DNA of 11,869 nt from an uncultured Eubacteriales bacterium (lineage in GTDB: Bacteria > Bacillota > Clostridia > Peptostreptococcales > Anaerovoracaceae). Below the pieces are notes generated by a model. The model was not told the origin of the DNA. It did no database searches and was given only the letters and a program-made list of their open reading frames with translations. Of the stretch, positions 5,657 through 11,869 are shown one piece after another (within the stretch, counting starts at the first letter, position 1; each line of letters starts with the position of its first letter). A program made the position numbers and the translations under genes. The stretch lies in assembly GCA_900542245.1 (NCBI GenBank), contig UQMQ01000074.1, forward strand, positions 1 to 11,869. Direction: 5' to 3'.

Positions 5657-6388
5657 ATGATCGAGTTAAAACATGTCACGAAAAAATATAGAAATAAGAC
5701 CGCGCTGGAGGATGTCAGCCTCTGCTTCCCGCAGGGGGAGATCGTCGGCTTGTTCGGAGAAAACGGTGCGGGCAAGACCACGCTGATGAAGTCGATCTTG
5801 GGCTTCCTCAAGTACAGCGGGGAGATCACGCTGGACGGCGAAAAGATCGACTGGCGCAATATCGGCCGCATCGCGTTCGCGACCAGCGAGCACTCGTTTT
5901 TCCCGGCCATGGATGCCGAGGGGCACAAGGCGTTCTATCAGGAGCATTTTGGGACTTTCAAGGAAAAACGCTTCGACGCGCTGATGGAGTTCTTCGAGTT
6001 GCCGGCAAACCGCGCGATCGGGAAGTTCTCGACAGGACAGAAGAATCAGTTCGAGGTGCTGCTGGCGCTCTCGCAGGGGGCGGACTATATCCTGATGGAT
6101 GAACCGTTCGCGGGCAATGACATCTTTAATCGCGAAGATTTTTATAAAGTGTTGCTGGGACTGCTGGAGCCAAGCGAGACGGTGATCCTGTCCACCCATC
6201 TGATTGAAGAGGTAGAGAATTTCGTCGGCCGGGCGGTGCTGCTGCACAAGGGTAAGGTGATCGGAGATCTGAACGTGGAGGAAATCCGGGAGTCCGGCAG
6301 GACGCTGGTCGAGCTGATCAAGGAAAGCTATCGCTACCGGGTGGAGCGCGTCGGGCAGGCGATCGCGAAGATGGAGGAAGAGTCATGA
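5657..6388 (+). CDS. ABC transporter ATP-binding protein
   Basis: Cytoplasmic ATPase subunit of 243 residues that should energise the membrane proteins encoded just upstream. Walker A GENGAGKTT is at 34-42, the signature motif is FSTGQ (124-128, replacing LSGGQ), Walker B YILMDEP is at 144-150 with catalytic E149, the D-loop Asp is D155 (GND), and the H-loop His is H181. Where the Q-loop glutamine is expected, S77 appears, followed by E78. Architecture is one standard nucleotide-binding domain without the long C-terminal extension of some exporters. An upstream ATG at 5525 lies inside the previous gene; the ATG at 5657 begins the typical MIELKHVTKKY and has GGGAGA about 7 nt before it. Its stop overlaps the next start by 4 nt (ATGA). 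A Bcr/Ytr-like exporter or envelope-response ATPase is most likely; substrate unknown. Confidence 0.92.
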   Translation: MIELKHVTKKYRNKTALEDVSLCFPQGEIVGLFGENGAGKTTLMKSILGFLKYSGEITLDGEKIDWRNIGRIAFATSEHSFFPAMDAEGHKAFYQEHFGTFKEKRFDALMEFFELPANRAIGKFSTGQKNQFEVLLALSQGADYILMDEPFAGNDIFNREDFYKVLLGLLEPSETVILSTHLIEEVENFVGRAVLLHKGKVIGDLNVEEIRESGRTLVELIKESYRYRVERVGQAIAKMEEES

Positions 6389-7956
6389 AACTACGCAGAA
6401 TCGCGGCGGCGCTGGTGATCGTGTCACTGGGCGCGGCGAGCTTCACGTTCGCAGCGGTGCGCGGACAGATGGCAGACTGCCGGATCACAGAGAAAACGAT
6501 TGTCGGAGACGCGGCAGCTGCCGCGGGTCTGAGCGCTTCGTTCGGCATGGGGCTGCAGAATCAGTTTTACTGGAGGAACGTCTATACTTATGGCGGCGCG
6601 GATGACGGCGCAGACGTACAGGAGACGGCGTTCAGCCGGAAGAATCCGTTTCCTGCGGACAAAAAAGGTCCGGTACCGTCTGTGCAACTGGGAAACATGA
6701 CGGCAGGCGGTGATGTGCTTTATTCTCTGCTGCCGGGCGCAAAAGGCTATTCTTATCGTCAGGAACGGCTGTCTGCGGTGCAGCAGGACTTCTTACAGCC
6801 TAATGCTGTAGAGAAGCTGCAGACGATCGAACAGCAGCTGCCGGAGGAGGGACAAGACGATATCAAGCTCAAAGAAATCTTTCGCTATTATCCGATCGAT
6901 GGTGAGTTGAGCGGGGAAACGCTCATTTACTCGGTGTCTTTGGCGGACGTCGCGTTCGGGACCTTAGATGTGCAGACGCACTGGGAAAATTTCAATCACT
7001 TTTTTAGGATTCCGGTTTTGGAGAACGAGAGCAGCGGCTTTTGGGTTCAAAAATATTCCAATGGTTTTATGAGAACAGACTATTATGAAGGGAAAGAGCG
7101 CCAGTCTGCGGCGTCGGATCACTTTGACTTTCACAGCATCGCCTGCAGTACGCCGGACGCGGTCTACTTCACCTTTAACACCCATACGGACGACGGCGAT
7201 GTGGTTGATACCTCGTTGATTCCGGGCGGCTATGGCATCTATCGACTGCCTTACGACCGGGAAAAGGAGATTTTCCTCAGTGAGAAGCTGGAGATGGTCT
7301 ATGCGCTCGACCCGGAGAAACAATATACGGATATTTACGCTTCACCGGATGGCGCGAAGCTGTTTCTGGTCAGTCAGGCGGCGCGTCTGGCGGCAGTCGG
7401 TGTCAAGGAGGTGCAGGCGACGGCAGAGATCATCGATGTCCGGACGATGCAATGTGACCGCCGGGAAGAGATCGTTTGCAGCGAGGACGCCGCGCTTGGC
7501 TATGACGCGGGAGATTATCTGATCTTTCGTGGCCGGAGCGAACTCTGCTTGTATACCTATCAGGACGGCAGCTATAAAAAGGAACTGATGCTGGCGGATG
7601 TCGATTTCCGCAAGCCGGCGCTGCAGAATCTGTTCTATGATAATCGCTGCCGCACAGCGTATGACGGCAAGCGGCTGAGCATTCTCGGCGAGGCGGATTT
7701 TGACATCGAGGATGATGATAACACGATGTGGCTTTGGGAAACCGCCGGTACGGTGGAGGTTGCGGTACTCGATGCGTCAGGGCTCGCCTACTACGGCACA
7801 CTGCGCTCAAACATGCAGGATTTTTGCAACGCAAAAGAATATCGAGCATGGGAAGAAAATGTCAAACCGCGTGACGGCGCAGCTAAGACCTACGCACACA
7901 GCAGTACGAGCGCTTTAACCAGTTATCTGGATAAAGTCATCTGGCTCGGCATATAA
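6385..7956 (+). CDS. Membrane-anchored extracytoplasmic protein, paralogue 1
   Basis: Protein of 523 residues, family not recognised. One hydrophobic segment at about 6-25 after a basic start (MKLRRI) acts as an uncleaved anchor or signal peptide; there is no lipobox cysteine. The rest is hydrophilic and should lie outside the membrane. The next gene is a clear paralogue: over 71 residues (258-328 here, 278-348 there) 48 are identical by hand count, including SLIPGGYGIY, LPYDRE and LEMVYALDP. Other shared points are GDAAAA near 41-46, RYYP at 167-170 and FFRIP at 206-210. YASPDGAKLFL at 318-328 resembles a beta-propeller PD40 strand motif, but only one such motif is evident. The 4-nt overlap with the ATPase gene ties it to the transporter, so it may capture ligand or sense envelope state for it. 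Confidence 0.8.
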   Translation: MKLRRIAAALVIVSLGAASFTFAAVRGQMADCRITEKTIVGDAAAAAGLSASFGMGLQNQFYWRNVYTYGGADDGADVQETAFSRKNPFPADKKGPVPSVQLGNMTAGGDVLYSLLPGAKGYSYRQERLSAVQQDFLQPNAVEKLQTIEQQLPEEGQDDIKLKEIFRYYPIDGELSGETLIYSVSLADVAFGTLDVQTHWENFNHFFRIPVLENESSGFWVQKYSNGFMRTDYYEGKERQSAASDHFDFHSIACSTPDAVYFTFNTHTDDGDVVDTSLIPGGYGIYRLPYDREKEIFLSEKLEMVYALDPEKQYTDIYASPDGAKLFLVSQAARLAAVGVKEVQATAEIIDVRTMQCDRREEIVCSEDAALGYDAGDYLIFRGRSELCLYTYQDGSYKKELMLADVDFRKPALQNLFYDNRCRTAYDGKRLSILGEADFDIEDDDNTMWLWETAGTVEVAVLDASGLAYYGTLRSNMQDFCNAKEYRAWEENVKPRDGAAKTYAHSSTSALTSYLDKVIWLGI

Positions 7957-8009
7957 TATGTAGGTTTTTTTAAAAAAGCGAAGCAGAATGGGAAAAGGGG
8001 AGAGTACAG

Positions 8010-9710
8010 ATGAAGAGACCAAGAACGATTGCGCTGCTGGTCTTGCTGTTGGCGCTGGTCGGAACCGCCGCGGTGCTCTGCGGCATACAGGACACGATGC
8101 ACAAGGCGCGCGTGGATGAGCAAACATTTGCGGGGGATGCGGCTGCAGCGACCGGGGTCGAGGTTCAATTCGGCAGCGATGTCTGGGCGAAGCTCGGCTG
8201 GCGGCATCAATATACCTTTGGCAGCCCGCAGACGCAGACGACGAAGTTCCAAAGAGAGAAATATACGGGGGAGGAGCAGGAAAGCGCCGCGGCAGAGCTT
8301 TCTATGCTTGCGGACAGCACTGCAATCGACCATCCGATTTTCCCGGAACTGCGGCAGCTGACAGAACGGCAGGCGGCGAGAGAACTGACGGAAAGTGACG
8401 GCAAGACACTGGCGCTGATCGAGGAATTTTTTACGGCGGACGGCATGCAGACGCTCTTATCGCTGGACGATCGTCTGCCAAAGGCGAGTGATGCGAACAA
8501 GGTCACACCGGAGCCGTCGATCGATCTCAAAATGAACGAAGTGCTGCGCTACTATCCACTGTCCGGAACCGTTGTCGACGCGAAGGGCAAAGCGGCATCG
8601 TTTGATCTGATGTCCGGGATCTTCCCGCAGAGTAAACAGGCGGATGGTTCTCTGTGGGAGGATATCAATCGTTTCTTTCGAATCCCCATGCTTCCAAACG
8701 AGAGCATGGGGTGTGAGGTGACGCGGTTTTCGGCGGAGGACGATGATCTGTATGTGGAACCAAAGGGATGGAACGCGATGGTCGGCGTGCCGGGCGAGGA
8801 TCACTTTGCATTTGCGATGACCTTCTGTGCGGCGGACGATGCGATCTATTTTACCTTTGATCCGCATACGGAGAATGGAGAGCTGGTGGATCTGTCGCTG
8901 ATCCCCGGCGGTTACGGGATCTACAAGCTTCCGTATGACCGGGAGCGGGATGTTTTCCTCAGTGGGGAATTGGAAATGGTCTATGCGCTCGACCCGGCTC
9001 TGCATTATGTCGATATGCACTTGAGCCCGGACGGACAGAAGCTGCTGCTGGAACGCGAGGAGCGGTCGGTGATGGCGGCGGATTCGGAGGCGTTCGCACA
9101 GCTGGTGCCGGAGCCGGATGATGAGGAGGAGTACTATGAGGTGAAACTGACGGCGGAGACGATCGACTTCACGCGCATGGAGGCGGAGGGGTCACAGGAG
9201 GTGTTGCGGGGTCTTGACTCTGTCAGCTGCCGTGACGGCGGAGATTATCTGGTGTTCTCGGATGGAACATCCCGGATGTGCGTGCTGTCCTATGCGAACG
9301 GACGGTACGAGCGAACGCTTTCTCTGGAAAATCTGCGGCTGGATAACGGGCTTACGGAGACATTACCGACTTATTCGCTGATGCGGGAGAGTTATTATGA
9401 CGGGGAACGGTTGGTGCTGGCGGGTCTGTCTTATGTGGAGCTTACGGATACATCGGCGTACGGTGCGTATGCGGACTACAGCGGCGGTGTGGATGTGGCG
9501 GTTTACGACGCGAACGGGCTGGCGTATTACGGCAAGCTGACCAGCAATCTGCAGGAGTGGCAAGATGACGGCGATTTTCTTCATTGGAAGGAACGGATCG
9601 AACCAATCGGGAAGAGCGTGAAGAATTATCGCAATACAGGTCGGTTTGGGCGGATCTCTGTCAGAGAGGGGCGGCTGCAAGTTGGGGTCGCGCGGCAGAG
9701 CGCGGTGTAG
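8010..9710 (+). CDS. Membrane-anchored extracytoplasmic protein, paralogue 2
   Basis: Protein of 566 residues, family not recognised. It has a single N-terminal hydrophobic segment at about 6-26 and a large external domain. C24 lies in AVLCG, which does not fit a lipobox because Leu precedes the cysteine, so I read it as a TM anchor. It shares the conserved block with the preceding gene (48 of 71 residues identical at 278-348) plus GDAAAA at 42-47, RYYP at 180-183 and FFRIP at 222-226. It differs by an insertion of about 30 residues near 90-160 and a longer acidic stretch near 367-377 (EPDDEEEYYE). AAGGGGAGAG lies about 7 nt before the ATG, in a 53-nt gap with a T7A6 run and no terminator hairpin. 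A tandem duplication followed by divergence explains the pair. Confidence 0.8.
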   Translation: MKRPRTIALLVLLLALVGTAAVLCGIQDTMHKARVDEQTFAGDAAAATGVEVQFGSDVWAKLGWRHQYTFGSPQTQTTKFQREKYTGEEQESAAAELSMLADSTAIDHPIFPELRQLTERQAARELTESDGKTLALIEEFFTADGMQTLLSLDDRLPKASDANKVTPEPSIDLKMNEVLRYYPLSGTVVDAKGKAASFDLMSGIFPQSKQADGSLWEDINRFFRIPMLPNESMGCEVTRFSAEDDDLYVEPKGWNAMVGVPGEDHFAFAMTFCAADDAIYFTFDPHTENGELVDLSLIPGGYGIYKLPYDRERDVFLSGELEMVYALDPALHYVDMHLSPDGQKLLLEREERSVMAADSEAFAQLVPEPDDEEEYYEVKLTAETIDFTRMEAEGSQEVLRGLDSVSCRDGGDYLVFSDGTSRMCVLSYANGRYERTLSLENLRLDNGLTETLPTYSLMRESYYDGERLVLAGLSYVELTDTSAYGAYADYSGGVDVAVYDANGLAYYGKLTSNLQEWQDDGDFLHWKERIEPIGKSVKNYRNTGRFGRISVREGRLQVGVARQSAV

Positions 9711-9712
9711 AT

Positions 9713-10327
9713 ATGGAAGGAGAGTATGGCAGATTGAATGCAAAAAAAGAAATGCTGATACAGCAGTTGGAAGCCTATGAACCATATAATGAACAGGAGG
9801 CAGCGGATCGGGCGTTGATTTTGGAATGCTTGACGACGAGCGAAGACGTTTTCTCCCGGGAGAACAGGCTGGCGCACATGACTGCGTCGGCTTGGGTCGT
9901 AAATCGCGCGCGCAGCAAGGTGCTGATGGCTTATCACAATATCTATGATTCCTGGTCGTGGCTCGGCGGACACGCGGACGGGGAGGCGGACCTTTTGGCG
10001 GTGGCGCTGCGGGAGGTTTCGGAGGAAAGCGGACTTGCGGCGCAGCATGTGCGGTCTGCGGAGCCTGCCGGAGAAATTTTTTCCCTCGAGGTGCTGACGG
10101 TAGACGGACACGAAAAGCGCGGCGTGTATGTGCCATCGCATCTGCATTTGAATGTGACCTATCTGGTCGAGGCGGATGAAGAGGAAAGACTGCGCGTCAA
10201 AGAGGATGAAAACAGCGGCGTAGCGTGGTTTACGCCGGAGGCGGCGCTGGCGGCTTCGACAGAACCATGGTTTGTAGAGCGGGTCTACCGCAAATTGAAT
10301 GAAAAAGTGCAGAAGCTTTTAGGGTAG
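9713..10327 (+). CDS. Nudix hydrolase
   Basis: Cytoplasmic hydrolase of 204 residues, expected to cleave a nucleoside diphosphate linked to another group, with Mg2+ or similar. The Nudix box lies at about 85-108 and includes GGHADGE and REVSEESGL, with metal ligands E101, E104 and E105. The first conserved Glu is displaced by one position (E91, eight rather than seven residues before the Arg), as in GGHADG[DE]-type Nudix proteins I recall from Firmicutes. It starts 2 nt after the preceding stop, so translation is probably coupled. No good ribosome site precedes the ATG at 9713; AAGGAG at 9717-9722 would suit a TTG at 9734 instead, so the exact start is open. Why a Nudix enzyme sits in this operon is unclear; substrate unknown. 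Confidence 0.88.
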   Translation: MEGEYGRLNAKKEMLIQQLEAYEPYNEQEAADRALILECLTTSEDVFSRENRLAHMTASAWVVNRARSKVLMAYHNIYDSWSWLGGHADGEADLLAVALREVSEESGLAAQHVRSAEPAGEIFSLEVLTVDGHEKRGVYVPSHLHLNVTYLVEADEEERLRVKEDENSGVAWFTPEAALAASTEPWFVERVYRKLNEKVQKLLG

Positions 10328-10359
10328 GCAATGAGAGAAAAAAGACAGGGGGAGAAGAA

Positions 10360-11331
10360 ATGAACAGGAACAAAAAAATCATTTATATTATGGTGGTTTT
10401 GCTGGCTGTGATTGCGGGGTGGCTCTATTTTGAGAACAGTTCCGGGAAGGAGGTTCGCGCGATGGGATTCCCGTCGATACGTGCGGTGCCGGACGGGTTT
10501 AACTATGCGGAGGCGAAATCCATTGATACGGGAGATTGGTGCGAGGTGACCTATGAAAACGGCCGCGGCGGCTTTGTGTCTTTGGACTGCTATGTGCCGG
10601 GCAGCTTTGATACGATGTTCCTAGATAATTATGCCGGCTCTAAAGACAAGACGACAGTGGGCAACAAGGAGGTGGTGGTTTATCGGAACTTAGCCGAAAA
10701 TGACAGCAGCCTGACGATTTTGACATGGAATGATATGGCGCAAAATGCGCAGTGTGTGCTCGGCGGGAATGTTTCGCTGGACGCGTTGGTGCGGGCGGCG
10801 GAGAGTATCCGATATGACAAGAGAAAAACCGCTGCCGAAGCGGAGAACAGTGCGATCACTTGCTTTCCTCAGCAGGACGGTACGGTCGACGAGACATATT
10901 TGAACGAATATGCGGACGTTTTGAAATATGCCACGAAATTGAACTTGGAGGATTGTAAGAAATCCGATCCGGCGATCAAGGGGTTTGCGCTGGACTCTTT
11001 TTACAAATGTTCTGCGTATGAGATTGCAGACGATGTGCTGGTGGAGATCTTTGACTTTGAATATGTGATGAAAGCCGATCGGGATGCTGTGCTTACGGAC
11101 GGTATGTACTGGGATGAGGATGGAAATGTCCGATACTTTTTTGGCGCTTTCGGGCAGATCGTGGTGCTCAGCCGGGATGGCAAGTTCCTCAAAGCCTGCC
11201 CTGTGACCAGACAGGATATCAAAATAGAGCTGGACGGCAGAGATGAAGAAAGCATCGCGTGGGCCAAAGCGCATCTTGACAATAATATCAAATCCCCGGC
11301 GTATCTGAAACGGAATATTGCACTTGGGTAG
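10360..11331 (+). CDS. Membrane-anchored protein with DUF4367-like N-terminal half
   Basis: Protein of 323 residues with a basic start (MNRNKK), one hydrophobic anchor at about 7-24 and an exported remainder. Residues about 35-155 resemble DUF4367, an extracytoplasmic domain common in Firmicutes: the closing LTILTWNDMA and GGNVSLDALVRAAESI stretches show the usual form. Residues 160-323 form a second domain I do not recognise, with a DGMYWDEDGNVRYFFGAFGQ segment near 247-266. GGGGGAG lies 5-6 nt before the ATG, and 32 nt separate it from the Nudix gene. It is the last gene of the operon, before hairpins at 11333-11425. DUF4367 domains often accompany anti-sigma-like or secreted proteins, but no sigma factor is present here, so the role is open. 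Confidence 0.75.
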   Translation: MNRNKKIIYIMVVLLAVIAGWLYFENSSGKEVRAMGFPSIRAVPDGFNYAEAKSIDTGDWCEVTYENGRGGFVSLDCYVPGSFDTMFLDNYAGSKDKTTVGNKEVVVYRNLAENDSSLTILTWNDMAQNAQCVLGGNVSLDALVRAAESIRYDKRKTAAEAENSAITCFPQQDGTVDETYLNEYADVLKYATKLNLEDCKKSDPAIKGFALDSFYKCSAYEIADDVLVEIFDFEYVMKADRDAVLTDGMYWDEDGNVRYFFGAFGQIVVLSRDGKFLKACPVTRQDIKIELDGRDEESIAWAKAHLDNNIKSPAYLKRNIALG

Positions 11332-11332
11332 A

Positions 11333-11425
11333 GACAAAAGTGCGCAAAACGAAATCAGAGATTTCTATGCGCACATGGCGCGCACCCATGAGCGCCGGGG
11401 CGCCGCTTCGCGAGGTGCTTTTGTC
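11333..11425 (+). terminator. Compound hairpin region ending the operon
   Basis: GACAAAAG (11333-11340) pairs with CTTTTGTC (11418-11425) around nested stems: GTGCGC/GCGCAC (11340-11345, 11369-11374) enclosing GAAATC/GATTTC with an AGA loop, then GGCGC/GCGCC (11377-11381, 11392-11396), then GCGCC/GGTGC (11400-11404, 11414-11418) directly followed by TTTTG. The last stem plus its four Us is the most terminator-like part. The U-tract is short, so termination is likely but not certain. Confidence 0.55.
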
Positions 11426-11487
11426 GTGATTCCGGAAATATCACTATGCAATATTTCCTATCATAATAAAAAAGTCAAAAAAGGGTA

Positions 11488-11516
11488 TTGACAGTGAGAC
11501 CAAAGAGTGGTAATAT
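11488..11516 (+). promoter_or_regulatory. Tandem promoter P1 of a probable rRNA operon
   Basis: TTGACA (11488-11493), 17 nt, TAATAT (11511-11516). It is the first of three promoters with the same -35 box, spacing and direction. Its start region TCAAGCTGTCGC (11519-11530) recurs at P2. Confidence 0.75.
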
Positions 11517-11541
11517 AGTCAAGCTGTCGCTTGAGAGCAGA

Positions 11542-11596
11542 CGAACTTTTCTCTTGTAGCCACGCGGAAGCGGATCGGCCGGGAAGAAAAAGTTCG
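11542..11596 (+). other. Inverted repeat in the P1 leader
   Basis: CGAACTTTT (11542-11550) and AAAAGTTCG (11588-11596) are perfect 9-bp arms around 37 nt. In the P1 transcript this could form a stem just upstream of P2. No U-tract follows, so it is not a terminator on the plus strand. Confidence 0.45.
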
Positions 11597-11616
11597 AAAA
11601 AAGTTTAAAAATGTTC

Positions 11617-11645
11617 TTGACAAAGCGTATGCGGTTTGATATAAT
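11617..11645 (+). promoter_or_regulatory. Tandem promoter P2 of a probable rRNA operon
   Basis: TTGACA (11617-11622), 17 nt, TATAAT (11640-11645), a perfect consensus with a TGn extension before the -10 box (11637-11639). It is the strongest-looking of the three. Confidence 0.82.
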
Positions 11646-11723
11646 AATCAAGCTGTCGCAAAACAGCAGCGCCGAAAATTTTCCATCGATTTTATAAAAA
11701 CTTGATGAAAAAGAAAAAAGCGC

Positions 11724-11752
11724 TTGACAATATTAACCGGTTGTGTTAATAT
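11724..11752 (+). promoter_or_regulatory. Tandem promoter P3 of a probable rRNA operon, with a palindromic core
   Basis: TTGACA (11724-11729), 17 nt, TAATAT (11747-11752), with a TGt extension. ATATTAAC (11730-11737) and GTTAATAT (11745-11752) are perfect 8-bp inverted arms spanning the spacer and the -10 box, and AACCGGTT (11735-11742) is a nested palindrome. This arrangement could be an operator. Confidence 0.78.
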
Positions 11753-11758
11753 AAAAAC

Positions 11759-11869
11759 GTTCAGCAAAACGCTGAACTTGAACCTTGAAAATTTCATAGT
11801 GTAGAAATTTAGTCAAATAAAATTTGAAACAATCAGCGAATTGGTAAGTGAATAACGAACGAATTAGCG
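11759..11869 (+). other. Probable 16S rRNA leader region, 16S gene beyond the edge
   Basis: The leader opens at the predicted P3 start with a hairpin (GTTCAGC 11759-11765, GCTGAAC 11771-11777, loop AAAAC). TTGAACCTTGAAAATT (11778-11793) resembles the boxA-type antitermination stretch upstream of clostridial rRNA genes. A second stem, AAATTTC/GAAATTT (11789-11795, 11804-11810), overlaps its end. No open reading frame or ribosome site is visible, and the window stops before any mature 16S sequence. The rRNA call is inferred from promoter clustering and the leader motif. Confidence 0.6.

Larger units (their letters stand above)
11519..11659 (+). repeat. Duplicated initially transcribed sequence of P1 and P2
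   Basis: TCAAGCTGTCGC occurs at 11519-11530 and 11648-11659, each starting 3 nt after the -10 box and spanning the predicted transcription start. AGCAG follows both copies further on. The promoter plus start region seems to have been duplicated as a unit. Confidence 0.7.

Noticed and set aside
7952..7957. TATAAT at the end of the first ectodomain gene as an internal promoter
   Set aside because: No recognisable -35 box at 15-19 nt upstream; it overlaps the stop codon by chance.
7961..7977. T7A6 run between the ectodomain genes as a terminator
   Set aside because: There is no GC-rich hairpin before the T run.
8079..8084. Lipoprotein signal at C24 of the second ectodomain protein
   Set aside because: The residues before the cysteine (A-V-L) do not fit the lipobox, which needs a small residue next to Cys.
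9363..10136. 257-codon minus-strand reading frame across the ectodomain and Nudix genes
   Set aside because: Pro/Arg-rich translation typical of the antisense of GC-rich coding DNA; it crosses two well-supported plus-strand genes.

Overview
The window reads as chromosomal DNA from an anaerobic Clostridia-class Firmicute. The best taxonomic marker is the six-cysteine SCIFF peptide with its radical SAM maturase, a pair close to universal in Clostridia. A YtrA-type GntR regulator, strong AGGAGG-like ribosome sites and TTGACA-17-TATAAT promoters agree with this. Genus cannot be read from the sequence. I see no CRISPR array, tRNA, insertion sequence or phage gene.

Left part (1-3490), minus strand. 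In transcription order: a consensus promoter (3459-3487), the 48-residue SCIFF precursor scfA (3262-3408), a hairpin plus seven-U attenuator (3206-3242), the maturase scfB starting at a TTG (1762-3153), a 10-bp-stem terminator (1713-1746), then a separate perfect promoter (1621-1649) driving an NhaC-family Na+/H+ antiporter (49-1551). Bases 1-48 hold nothing I can support.

Middle part (3490-11331), plus strand. A divergent, perfect-consensus promoter overlaid by three alternating half-sites drives what looks like one eight-gene operon: a GntR/YtrA repressor, a six-TM membrane protein, a smaller three-TM relative whose gene overlaps it by 83 nt, an ABC ATPase, two tandem paralogous membrane-anchored extracytoplasmic proteins of a family I do not recognise, a Nudix hydrolase, and a membrane-anchored protein with a DUF4367-like first half. 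The first six genes look like a self-regulated ABC transport or envelope-response module in the style of ytr operons. The paired ectodomain proteins are the least explained part and the best candidate for undescribed biology.

Right part (11332-11869), non-coding. A compound hairpin region probably ends the operon. Then come three tandem TTGACA-17-(TATAAT/TAATAT) promoters, two of which share a 12-bp start region, followed by a hairpin-rich leader with a boxA-like motif. This is the architecture of an rRNA operon promoter, with the 16S gene expected just beyond the window edge.
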